DNA from: Zygnema cylindricum
Taxonomy: Eukaryota > Streptophyta > Zygnematophyceae > Zygnematales > Zygnemataceae
Reading direction: 5' to 3'
Assembly (NCBI GenBank): GCA_037447655.1
Contig: JBBHKE010000014.1
Span: 1 to 17,075 of the forward strand
DNA length: 17,075 bases
Below, piece by piece: positions 8,952 through 16,757 of this stretch. The notes beneath the pieces were generated by a model that saw nothing but the letters and a program-made list of their open reading frames with translations, searched no databases and was not told the origin of the DNA. The translations under genes were made by a program, and so were the position numbers. Positions within the stretch are counted from its first letter, which is position 1. Each line of letters starts with the position of its first letter.

Positions 8952-9281
8952 TCCTTGGCTTCCTTTATCTACCGTGAAGTAAAATTCATCCCCTTACTTA
9001 GCTGTAAAGACTCCCTTTCGAGTGAAGGTATCAAACTCTTTGTCATCTAACCCAGATGTAGAGACAAGATTTTTACTCAGCTGAGGAATGTAGAGTACAT
9101 CTGAGAATGTAAGTATATAAGTCTTACCCTCCACTAAGACATTCATATCTGCTGATCCCACTAGATCTGTAGTAACTGTTCTCCCATCCCCATACTCTAT
9201 CTCTACAGTAGGGATTTTCCTTAGCTTAGTGAAGAGTTCTTTATCACGACACATATGCATGGATGCACCTGAGTCGATCAT
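8952..9281 (-). pseudogene. Element A pol, aspartic protease domain
   Basis: This retropepsin would cut the Gag-Pol polyprotein. The active-site motif is MIDSGASMHMC with Asp at 9273-9275. It is followed by the copia-type strands VEIEYGDGRTVTTDLVGSADM, ILTFSDVLYIPQLSKNLVST and RKGVFTAK. A TAG at 9282-9284 just before the motif replaces the Trp codon present in B (TGG to TAG). A second stop ends this stretch near 8991, where B has a tyrosine codon. Upstream (about 9285-9480) the acidic linker ETEDESSEEDGELLLNESLEEKKIRRRQK joins it to gag. The frame is gag-pol without the frameshift signal seen in some retroelements. Confidence 0.87.
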
Positions 9282-9284
9282 CTA

Positions 9285-9912
9285 TCCTTTCTGTACAGCT
9301 TCCCGAATTGCTCCAAGGGCACACTTCTGTCTCCGACGGATCTTCTTCTCCTCCAGACTCTCGTTAAGAAGAAGCTCCCCATCCTCCTCAGAGGACTCAT
9401 CCTCGGTTTCTCCTGTCACTTTTGTAACCACAAGTGCCTTTTTCTTCCATCCGGAAGAACCCCCTCCACGGTTCTCTTAGAGCCTCAGCTCTGACAGCTT
9501 GACACAATCTGCAATGAAATGTCTTGGCTTTTTGCAAAAATGACAAAGACCCTTTGGGGGCCTCGGTCCTCCAAGATGATCTCTTACCCCTTTGTACGGT
9601 TTCTTCGGATCCTTACCCATCGTTCCCCTCCCGCTGCTAGAGTTTGAATGCTCTTTCCTCCTCTCCTAATCTCTATTGTGTTTCCCTGCACAAGTATCAT
9701 TCTGACCACTGTGTTCCATTTCCATGAACTATCAGGCATTTCTTGTACTCAATACACTATGTTCTCGAACTCATCTGGTAACTTCATGATAAGAGTGTTA
9801 ACTTTCATTTTCATTGTACCTGTCCACCCGACACTTTCCATCTCTATATACAAACAAGAAAGATCATTAGAGTAATCTAACATCTTTCCTCCTTTATAAG
9901 TGTAACTCACGA
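9285..9912 (-). pseudogene. Element A gag, C-terminal half with zinc knuckle
   Basis: Gag forms the particle and binds RNA. This half begins at the insertion point of B (9917) in the same codon phase in which the N-terminal half stops at 16273. It reads SYTYKGGKMLDY...LYIEMESVGWTGTMKMKVNTLIMKLPDE, the UBN2-type Gag region, then a TGA at 9749-9751 replacing an arginine CGA. Further on is an intact CCHC zinc knuckle CHFCKKPRHFIADC (9504-9545, C-x2-C-x4-H-x4-C) and a stop just after it near 9480. The acidic linker to protease follows. Frameshifts occur in the basic region around 9580-9660. Confidence 0.82.
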
Positions 9913-9917
9913 GCTTT
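9913..9917. repeat. 5-bp target-site duplication (low side) of element B
   Basis: GCTTT lies directly before the LTR terminus TACAATCTG and is repeated at 16273-16277 directly after the other LTR. Five base pairs is the usual copia duplication. Both copies fall at the same point of element A's gag. Confidence 0.88.
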
Positions 9918-10139
9918 TACAATCTGTCTCCTCCATTTGGACCAAGAATGAGGAAGCCTCTAGGTAGTTTTTGACTAACCCACTTTCAACAAGAGCAACT
10001 GCTACCCTAGCAGATAAATAGATAACCTGACTGCACCCCTGTGCAGTCTAGACTCCCTTGAGTCCACAGCAAAAAGAATCACTGAAAACGCCTTACCAGG
10101 CGATTAATATTAAGCGGCAATATTTATTGAAGATGCTAA

Positions 10140-10147
10140 TATTTATA
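10140..10147 (-). promoter_or_regulatory. TATA box in the B 3' LTR
   Basis: TATAAATA on the minus strand, in the same place as in the 5' LTR (15491-15498), about 104 bp beyond the GTAC hairpin. An extra TATTTATT block at about 10121-10128 is absent from the 5' LTR. Confidence 0.6.
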
Positions 10148-10250
10148 CAAGCTTGTTGGAAGAGAGGCGGCTACCTCCTCAATTCACTAAGTCCCAAACC
10201 CTCTCACACCCCTATCTACTAAAGTACGAGACCAATCAGAAGACTGTATA

Positions 10251-10287
10251 GTACAGAAAAGTACCATGGCCAATGTACTTTCTGTAC
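10251..10287 (-). promoter_or_regulatory. GTAC hairpin in the B 3' LTR
   Basis: GTACAGAAAAGTAC (10251-10264) and GTACTTTCTGTAC (10275-10287) are reverse complements except for one extra A and enclose a 10-nt spacer. With neighbours at 10224 and 10295 there are six GTAC motifs in 75 bp. Confidence 0.55.
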
Positions 10288-10647
10288 GGCCTGTGTACGA
10301 CAAGGCCATGGAGTGCACGTCTGTCTCCTCATGACTTGTCCTCACGCTCCCTGGGATTCCGGTTTCCCAATGACATATTGCCACGTGTCGCCAGGTTATG
10401 TTACCTCTGTAAACCGCCAAAGCGGCCACTCCAAGACCTCGGCGATGATGTGAGCCGTCGGATCTAAGTCGGCTTTAATTCCCAGATGTTCAAAACAAAT
10501 GTCCGGTACATTTTTTTCGTGCGCACTTAATTTTCCCAACTAGTTTCTATGTATCCTATTTGTAATTCCGTTAATCAGATTAGTTGTCTATCTATTGTTT
10601 GAATAGCTATCGAACCCTATGTATCCTAATGGACTACTACGACAGAC

Positions 10648-10698
10648 TGGTAAGGGTTGACGGCTATGCCGCGCCCTACCGGTCGGAGGTTCGAGTAC
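10648..10698 (+). other. tRNA-like A/B boxes in the B 3' LTR, antisense
   Basis: TGGTAAGGGTT (10648-10658) and GGTTCGAGTAC (10688-10698) are 40 nt apart, as in A's LTR. The surrounding GACGGCTATGCCGCGCCCTACCGG is shared with the 5' LTR and similar in A. Confidence 0.45.
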
Positions 10699-10765
10699 TG
10701 CCGGACACAACCTTTTTGGTTGAAAGTGACTTAGGTCACTCTTAAGCCTTGCCCATGGAGCTAAG

Positions 10766-10779
10766 GCAGCCATGGCTGC
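10766..10779. repeat. 14-bp palindrome GCAGCCATGGCTGC (B 3' LTR)
   Basis: It is a perfect palindrome, repeated in the 5' LTR at 16116-16129, and present with one change in LTR C (671-684) and LTR A (5929-5942). Its conservation among diverged LTRs suggests more than chance. Confidence 0.6.
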
Positions 10780-10920
10780 ACCGCCCTCTCTCTCCTTCAG
10801 TGACTACTACAAGTATGGGGGTCAGAGAGAAGGTGGAGGCAAGCTGCCTCTACTTTTCTTTTCCTTCTTATTATAATTAAAACCTAGAAAATACCTCCGC
10901 TAAATCCAGTGAATTCAACA

Positions 10921-10933
10921 CTCCCCTTATTTT
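10921..10933 (-). other. Element B polypurine tract
   Basis: AAAATAAGGGGAG on the minus strand sits between the pol stop TAG (10934-10936) and the LTR start TGTTGAATTC. Confidence 0.87.
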
Positions 10934-11401
10934 CTAGTCTAATTTTACTTTCTCTTTTAATCCACATTTTTCTCTACAATACTTTAGCTTGGGAGACGGT
11001 GCAGGCTTTGTCATCATATCAGCCACCATTTCCCCATCACTTCTATACACCAAAATCACAATTTTATTTTCCACTTTTTCCCTCACAAAGCGCAATCTTA
11101 TATCCATATGCTTAGCTTTGAAATGGTGTTTTGGATTGGCTGCAATTGCAATTGCAGCCTGATTGTCACAAAACACTTTATGTACTCCCTTCTTTATGTA
11201 CCCCAATTCTTGCAACAAGGACTTCACCCACATCAGCTCTTTCACAGCTAAACACGAGGCCATGTACTCAGCCTCTATAGTGGACTGAGCAACAACATTT
11301 TGTTGCTTGCTGCTCCAACAACAACCACCTTCCCCCACATAGAATACATACCCTGAAGTGCATCTTCTCATAGGTGCATCACCTTAACTGGCATCACTCT
11401 A
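10934..11401 (-). pseudogene. Element B pol, RNase H domain
   Basis: The domain matches that of element A residue for residue over most of its length: SGYVFYVGEGGCCWSSKQQ, STIEAEYMAS with the catalytic Glu, CDNQAAIAIAANPKHHF with an Asp, and the tail MVADMMTKPAPSPKLKYCREKCGL, ending at TAG 10934-10936. The first catalytic block SDA is preceded by a stop TAG at 11399-11401 (Trp in A) and followed two codons later by a TAA (about 11386-11388, Tyr in A). From there to the natural end the frame is open for 145 codons. The methionine at 11371 is internal, not a start. Confidence 0.87.
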
Positions 11402-12490
11402 AGTAGTGATGTCAGTGTGCTCCCCTCCCAGATGCAACCATAGATCCCTAGTTACCACCAGGTATCTCATTACTCTATTGGCTGCCTCCCAGTATCTCTT
11501 TCTAGGATCATTAAGACTCCTACTGAGGACTCCAACTGCTGCAGCTATGTCATGCCTAGTACAATTCATAAAGTAAATCAAACTTCCTACAACCTGTCTG
11601 TAAGGAATAGACTTCATAAACTGCCTCTCTTCTGGACTCATCTGATCATCTAACATTATCACTCCTCCTTCTACACTTCCATCAATTATGTTTTTCAAGT
11701 CCATGGGAGTGGTACAACTGTTTACATTCTCCATCTGGAATTTCTCCATCATATTTCCTATAACCTCTTTCTGTGTAAGTCTGATGATCCTATTCTCCCT
11801 ATTTGTTTCCATTTGAATTCCCCGAATATATTTAGCCTCTCCTAAATCCTTCATGTCAAATCTACTTCCCAGATCTTTCTTTAACCTATTTATCTTCTCC
11901 ATAGACTTACTCAATACCAGCAAATCATCCACATGAATTGCAATAAAAATCACACCATTCTCATCCTCAAACATATAAATAGAATGGTCAAAACTGATCC
12001 GAATATATCCCAGACTGGCAAGAAACTCATCTAGTTTCTTATTCCATTGTCTGGGGGCCTGCTTTAGTCCATATAATGACTTTATAAGTCTGTAGACTTT
12101 GCTTTCCTCTCCTTCCTCTACAAAACCTTTTGGTTGCCGCATGAAGATTTCTTCCTCTAGTTCACCGTTGAGGAAGGCGGTTTTGATATCCATCTAGTGA
12201 ATTTCCATGTCTTCCGTTGCTGCTAGTCTAAAGAGAATCCTTACAGATGGGAATCGAACTACTGGAGCAAAGGTCTCCTCATAATCTATCCCCTCTTTTG
12301 AGTGAACCCTTTTGCCACCAACCGAGCCTTAAATCTCTCAATGGTGTTATCTGGATTCAGTTTTAGTTTAAATACCCATTTACACCCAATGGGTTGTCTA
12401 TCTGGTGGACAGTCCACTAGCTCCCAAGTATTTGCCTCCATGATTGAAGCCATCTCATCATTTATGGCTCTCACCCACTTTTCTTTCTTC
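11402..12490 (-). pseudogene. Element B pol, reverse transcriptase domain with HVDD box
   Basis: The N-terminal part INDEMASIMEANTWELVDCPPDRQPIGCKWVFK is clear at 12330-12470, followed by [14 protein letters not shown] one-base loss around 12286-12296 shifts the frame. A TAG at 12194-12196 replaces the Gln codon seen in A. After it the frame is open for 264 codons: MDIKTAFLNGELEEEIFMRQP, YGLKQAPRQW, the catalytic box and LGEAKYIRGIQME, then the RT-RNase H connection DIAAAVGVLSRSLNDPRKR. The catalytic tetrapeptide reads HVDD (11924-11935), not the YVDD of A; one T-to-C change alters the tyrosine. The two aspartates are kept. Confidence 0.9.
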
Positions 12491-13814
12491 GGACTGTCCA
12501 TTGCCTCCGAGTATGATTGAGGCTCATCTGGATGAGAAAGCTTTGTTACCTTGCAAGCAGCTTGTTTTTTTTGAAGCCTTTTGCAGCTCCTCCGTCCTCC
12601 CTCAAAGTCCGAAGCTGGAATGGAGGGAAGTCTTGGATTCCTCCGAACTGTCTCATCAGCTCCCCTATCCTTGGGAACCGGTTTTGACTCCTCTTCCTCT
12701 CTCTTCTCCAAGGGTGTAGGAATTTGAGGAGATTGTGGTATATCTCCTCCATCTTTTATCTCCCCTGGATCTGCAATCATGTTTTCACTAGTGTCCCTTT
12801 TGGGAAGATCTAAGTCCTCCTCACTCTCGAACTCAAAGCTGATTCTGATTTTCTTAGTGAATTTGAAGAGATCAAAAGACTTCCATTCATCCATGACAAC
12901 TAGATGCTTTACCAGAATGATATCTTGTTTAGCTAAGTCATAGACTCTATAACCTTTGACATCCTCATCATATCCCACAAAATATCTCGGTTTCCCTTTA
13001 GCATCTAGTTTCCAGTTTTTCTTATTTGTGTCAAGATTGTAAACTTGACTACCGAATACTTCAAGTGAGAAACATTCGGTTTCTTTCCAACCCATCTCTC
13101 ATAAGGGGTCATTCCTTAAAAAGCTGTGGTGAGGACTCTATTCTTAATGTAGTTAGCACAGTTCATGGCCTCTGCCCAATATCTTCTTCCTATTTTCTTA
13201 TCTGCCAACATGCAGCACACACTATCTCCCAAAGTCCGGTTTAACATCTCAGCTACCCCATTTTGTTCTGGATTATTCGGTACAGTTTTCTGATGCTGAA
13301 CTCCCTCATCTCTCAAATAATCCTTAAACTGGTTAGAGGTGTACTCTCCCCCATTATCACTCCTTATTCTCTTAATGGGGGTTCCGTGCAACTTCTCACT
13401 CCAGGCTTTGTATTCTTTAAAGTATTTTGATGTTTCAAACTTTGTTTTCAGGAAGTAGACTCCGGAATATCTGGACTAATCATCGGTAATTGTCAACATA
13501 TACCTGTTTCCCCCAACCAAAGGCACCCTTGCTGGTCCCCAGATATATGTGTGGACGAGATCTAGTACCTTCTCACCTCTATATGTGGCAGTTTTGGGAA
13601 AGGGAAGTCTGTGAGCCTTACCTTGGGCACAGCCACTACAGTCATCCATTATCTCATTATCCCCAAACAGAATGCCCTCTACTTCACCCAGCTTCTTCAT
13701 TTCCCTCAGTCTATCAAAATGCACATGTCCCAAACGCTTATGCCAGATCATCAAGCTCGAAATGCCACCATAGTAAGCACTCTTCTTTTCATTACTCAGG
13801 TTAAGCCTAAACAT
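12491..13814 (-). pseudogene. Element B pol, integrase and linker
   Basis: In order: the pre-integrase zinc region MIWHKRLGHVHFDRLREMKK...CSGCAQGKA (about 13620-13760); LVHTYIWGPA, where the first catalytic Asp has become Tyr (TAT at 13545-13547; A keeps Asp); a TAG at 13476-13478 replacing Trp; then the intact second and third catalytic blocks IRSDNGGEYTSNQF and EQNGVAEMLNRT (about 13230-13380), and MNCANYIKN. A frame break lies around 13060-13125. The C-terminal part VFGSQVYNL...GYDEDVKGYRVYDL and an acidic, proline-containing linker run to 12500. TGA at about 13812-13814 separates it from protease, where A has Gly. Compared with A it keeps the HRLPFPKTATY block. Confidence 0.88.
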
Positions 13815-14288
13815 TCATTGGCTACCCTTATCAGCTATGAAGTAGACTTTATCTCCATACTTCGCTGTAAAGACTCCCTTTCTAATGAAGGTATCAAAAT
13901 CCTTGTCATCTAATATAGAAGTAGACACAAGATTCTTACTCAACTTAGCAATGTAGAGCACATCTGAGAAGGTGAGAATAGAGGTTTTACCCTCCACTAA
14001 GACTTTCAGATCTACGGATCCCACTAGATCTGTGGTAACTACTCTCCGATCCCCATACTCTATTTCCACAGTAGGGATCTTTCTTAGATTATTGAAGTGA
14101 CGCCTGTCACGACACATATATATGGATGCACCTGAGTCGATGATCCATCCCTCCTCTGGTGCTTCGCGAATGGCTCCAAAGGAACACTTCTGTTTTCGAG
14201 GGATCTCCTTCTCCTCTAGATTCTCGTCAAGAAGAAGCTCCCCATCCTCCTCCTCGGAGGACTCGTCCTCCTCGGTCTCTCCTTTCAC
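13815..14288 (-). pseudogene. Element B pol, aspartic protease with acidic linker
   Basis: An open stretch of 157 codons. The N-terminal linker is extremely acidic (ETEEDESSEEEDGELLLDENLEEKE), then basic (IPRKQK). GWIIDSGASIYMC follows, with the active-site Asp at 14136-14138, then VEIEYGDRRVVTTDLVGSVDL, ILTFSDVLYIAKLSKNLVST and RKGVFTAKYGDKVYFIADKGSQ. It would process Gag-Pol as a dimer. The active-site triad is intact, and this is the least damaged domain of element B. Its downstream border is a TGA where A continues. The first methionine is internal to the former gag-pol frame. Confidence 0.87.
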
Positions 14289-15296
14289 TTATGTGACCAC
14301 AAGTGTTTTCTTCTTCCCTCCGGAAGAACCACCTCCACGATTTTCTTGGAGCCTCAACTCCGATACCTTGATGCAATCTGCTATGAAGTGCCCCCGGCTT
14401 TTTGCAGAAATGACAAAGGCCCTTTGGAGTCGTCGGTTCTCCAAATTGATCTTTTTCCCCTTTGAAGCTGTGGTACGGCTTCTTCCGATCCTTCCTCCTC
14501 CGGTCAGTTCCGGCAGCTAGAGCTTGCACGCTCTTTCCTCCTCTTCGGATCTTAATAGTGGTTTCCTGTACAAGTATCAATCGAACCACAGTGCTCCACT
14601 TCTAAGCAGTATCATCCATTTGTTGCACTCGGTACACTATATTTTCATACTCCTCCGGCAACTTCATGATGAGAGTGTTAACTTTGATCTTCATAGTGCC
14701 TGTCCATCCGGCACTCTCCATCTCCATGTATAGACAAGAGAGATCGGTGCAATAGTCCAACATCTTTCCTCCTTTGAAAGTGTAACTGATCAGCCTTTGT
14801 TCAGCCAGCTGAAGCTCCTGAATGGTGCCAGCTCTATAGATCTCCACTAAGGTCATCCACAACTCTTCAGCCTTGAAGATTTGAAGGTGAGAAGTTGCCA
14901 ACGCTTGGGTGAGGTGCCTCAAAATGAAGTGCCTTGCATTCATGTTGGTGTACTCCCACATCTGAATGTCGTTTTCCTCGGTCTTCACGACCACCGCTCC
15001 GGGTGCCATGGCAATAGAAGTGAGAGGTGTCTCCTTTCTTTTCCCTTTTTCGGACACACTGCTGTCCCCATCATTTGTCTCCTCTGTTGGAGCAGATCTT
15101 GTTGCACAAAACCTCACTCCTCCAAACCCTGGTGGGCTTCCTTCAGATGGACCTTTCACTAGTCCACTAACAATACCCCAGTATCGTTTCTCACATAATG
15201 CCCCTGTCTTCATAGCTTCTCAGTAAATGAATCCAGATCCGTTGAATATGGGTACCCTAGAGGGTGGGCCCATACCTGCAATTTTGTGTCCTCCAT
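14289..15296 (-). pseudogene. Element B gag
   Basis: Gag shapes the particle and packages RNA. The start is inferred by homology with element A: ATG at 15294-15296, 20 nt inside the 5' LTR. A one-base deletion in the primer-binding site (about 15273-15274) then shifts the frame, and a TGA at 15220-15222 replaces the Trp of the FIYWEA motif seen in A. From 15213 the frame is open for 203 codons: CEKRYWGIVSG, a long UBN2-type region with LWMTLVEIYRAGTIQELQLAEQ and MLDYCTDLSCLYMEMESAGW, to a stop at 14602. The zinc knuckle (14373-14415) spans 43 nt instead of 42, with an extra base in its G run, so CHFCKKPG loses its downstream His and Cys. Confidence 0.87.
15263..15276 (-). other. Element B primer-binding site (half-tRNA type) with a one-base deletion
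   Basis: On the minus strand GGTATGGGCCCACC follows the LTR terminus TTGCA. It equals element A's GGTTATGGGCCCACC minus one T. The intact form is complementary to the anticodon arm of plant initiator tRNA-Met as I recall it. The deletion both weakens pairing and shifts the gag frame that runs through it. Confidence 0.72.
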
Positions 15297-15490
15297 TTCG
15301 ACCAAGAATGAGGAAGCCTCTAGGTAGTTTTTGACTAACCCACTTTCAACAAGAGCAACTACTACCCTAGCAGCTAAATAGATAACCTGAGTGCACCCCT
15401 GTGCAGTTTGGACTCCCCTGAGTCCACAGCAAAAAGAATCACTGAAAACGCCTTACCAGGTGATTAATTATCAAGCGGCAAAGATGCCAA

Positions 15491-15498
15491 TATTTATA
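15491..15498 (-). promoter_or_regulatory. TATA box of element B (5' LTR promoter)
   Basis: TATAAATA on the minus strand, preceded by GCTTG and followed by TTGGCATC. RNA would start about 25-35 bp downstream (near 15460), which leaves about 180 bp of R plus U5 before the primer site. Element A has TATAAATT at 16971-16978. Confidence 0.62.
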
Positions 15499-15601
15499 CA
15501 AGCTTGTGGGGAGAGAGGCGGCTACCTCCTCAATTCACTAAGTCCCAAACCCTCTCACACCCCTATCTACTAAAGTACGGGACCAATCAGAAGACTGTTT
15601 A

Positions 15602-15638
15602 GTACAGAAAAGTACCATGGCCGATGTACTTTCTGTAC
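15602..15638 (-). promoter_or_regulatory. GTAC hairpin and cluster upstream of the B TATA box
   Basis: GTACAGAAAAGTAC (15602-15615) pairs with GTACTTTCTGTAC (15626-15638) around CATGGCCGAT, with one unpaired A. Six GTAC motifs occur between 15575 and 15649. The position about 100-150 bp upstream of TATA fits an enhancer or repeat-type binding site in U3. Confidence 0.55.
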
Positions 15639-15997
15639 AGCCTGTGTACAACTAGGCCATGGAGTGGACACCTGTCTCCTCCGGTCTTGTCCTCACGCTC
15701 CCTGGGATTCCGGCTTCCCAATGACATATTGCCACGTGTCGCCAGGTTATATTACATCTGTAAACCGCCAAAGCAGCCATCCCACGACCTCGGCAATGAT
15801 GTGAGCCGTCGGATCTAAGTCGGCTTTAATTCCCAGATGTTCAAAACAAATGTCCGGTACATTTTTTCGTGCGCACTTAATTTTCCCAACTAGTTTCTAT
15901 CTATCCTATTTGTAATTCCGTTAATCAGATTAGTTGTCTATCTATTGTTTGAATAGCTATCCAACCCTATGTATCCTAATGGACTACTACGACAGAC

Positions 15998-16048
15998 TGG
16001 TAAGGGTTGACGGCTATGCCTCGCCCTACCGGTCGGAGGTTCGAGTAC
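15998..16048 (+). other. tRNA-like A/B boxes in the B 5' LTR, antisense
   Basis: TGGTAAGGGTT (15998-16008) and GGTTCGAGTAC (16038-16048), identical to the pair in the 3' LTR. They lie near the start of U3, on the strand opposite to the element. Confidence 0.45.
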
Positions 16049-16272
16049 TGCCGGACTCAACCTTTTTGGTTGAGAGTGACTTAGGTCACTCTTAAGCCCT
16101 GCCTTAGGAACTAAGGCAGCCATGGCTGCACCGCCCTCTCTCTCCTTCAGTGACTACAACAAGTATGGGGGTCAGCGAGAGAAGGTGGAGGCAAGCTGCC
16201 TCTACTTTTCTTTTCCTTCTTATTTTAATTAAGACCTAGAAAATACCTCCCCTAAATCCAGTGATTTCAACA

Positions 16273-16277
16273 GCTTT
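16273..16277. repeat. 5-bp target-site duplication (high side) of element B
   Basis: GCTTT directly follows the LTR terminus TTCAACA and matches 9913-9917. Beyond it A's gag continues without a gap. Confidence 0.88.
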
Positions 16278-16742
16278 TGCTCAGCCAGCTGGAGCTCGTG
16301 AATAGATCCAGCTCTATAAATCTCCACCAAACTCACCCACAACTCCTCGGCCTTGTAAATGGGAAGATGAGGAGTGGCCAAAGCTTCAGTGAGGTGCCTG
16401 AGAATAAAGTTCTTGGCAGCCATGTTTACATTTTCCCACATTTGAGTATCGTTCTCCGTGGTCTTCATGGTCGCCGCTCCCTGTACTGTGGCAATAGGAG
16501 AAAGGGGTGTCTCCTTCCCTTTTCCCTTTTTGGACACACTGCTGTCCCCATCATCTGCCTCCTCCGCTGAGGCAGCCGTTGTTGGAGGAAACCTTACTCC
16601 TCCAAATCCTGGTGGAGTTCTTGAAGGTGGACGTTTCACTTGTCCACTGACGATACCCCAGTATCGTTTTTCACACAAAGCTCCCATCATCATGGCTTCC
16701 CAATAGATGAACCCAGATCCATTGAAGGTGGGCACCCTAGAG

Positions 16743-16757
16743 GGTGGGCCCATAACC
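16743..16757 (-). other. Element A primer-binding site complementary to the initiator tRNA-Met anticodon arm
   Basis: On the minus strand GGTTATGGGCCCACC begins at the base after the LTR terminus TTGCA. Its complement GGTGGGCCCATAACC matches the anticodon stem-loop of plant initiator tRNA-Met (CAT anticodon) over 15 nt as I remember that tRNA. It does not match the tRNA 3' end, whose usual site would read TGGTATCAGAG. Drosophila copia primes from such a cleaved 5' tRNA half. Confidence 0.75.

Larger units (their letters stand above)
9918..10920 (-). repeat. Element B 3' LTR (1003 bp)
   Basis: On the minus strand it runs from TGTTGAATTCAC (ending at 10920, next to the polypurine tract) to CAGATTGTA at 9918. 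The expected terminal CA has become TA; the partner LTR ends TTGCA. It carries the GCAGCCATGGCTGC palindrome (10766-10779), antisense tRNA-like boxes (10648-10698), a GTAC hairpin (10251-10287), TATAAATA (10140-10147) and the gag start codon near 9937. Open frames in it on either strand are chance. Confidence 0.9.
9918..16272 (-). mobile_element. Element B: full-length Ty1/copia retrotransposon nested in element A
   Basis: B spans about 6355 bp: 3' LTR (9918-10920), polypurine tract, RNase H, RT, integrase, protease, gag, primer-binding site and 5' LTR (15277-16272). It is read on the minus strand and flanked by GCTTT duplications. The gag, protease, integrase, RT, RNase H order with integrase before RT is diagnostic of copia rather than gypsy. 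Its two LTRs differ at roughly 20 sites in a 360-base stretch counted by eye (10200-10560 against 15550-15910), so insertion is not recent. Stops, frameshifts, a primer-site deletion and two active-site substitutions show it is dead. Confidence 0.92.
15277..16272 (-). repeat. Element B 5' LTR (996 bp)
   Basis: On the minus strand it runs from TGTTGAAATCAC (ending at 16272) to AAAATTGCA at 15277, with the TG..CA ends of the family. It carries the same internal order as the 3' LTR: palindrome (16116-16129), antisense tRNA-like boxes (15998-16048), GTAC hairpin (15602-15638) and TATAAATA (15491-15498). This copy should have driven transcription of B. Confidence 0.92.

Noticed and set aside
13490-13913. 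Plus-strand frames opposite pol of B
   Set aside because: They are shadows of the pol reading frame on the other strand, with no independent motif.
14227-14589. 120-codon minus-strand frame in gag of B as a separate protein
   Set aside because: It is gag read through and beyond a one-base insertion in the zinc-knuckle G run; the second half is the wrong frame of the acidic linker.
9918-16272. Tandem retrotransposon array sharing LTRs by unequal recombination
   Set aside because: First suggested by the repeated LTR-gag-pol order. The GCTTT duplications and in-phase resumption of A's gag show a simple nested insertion.
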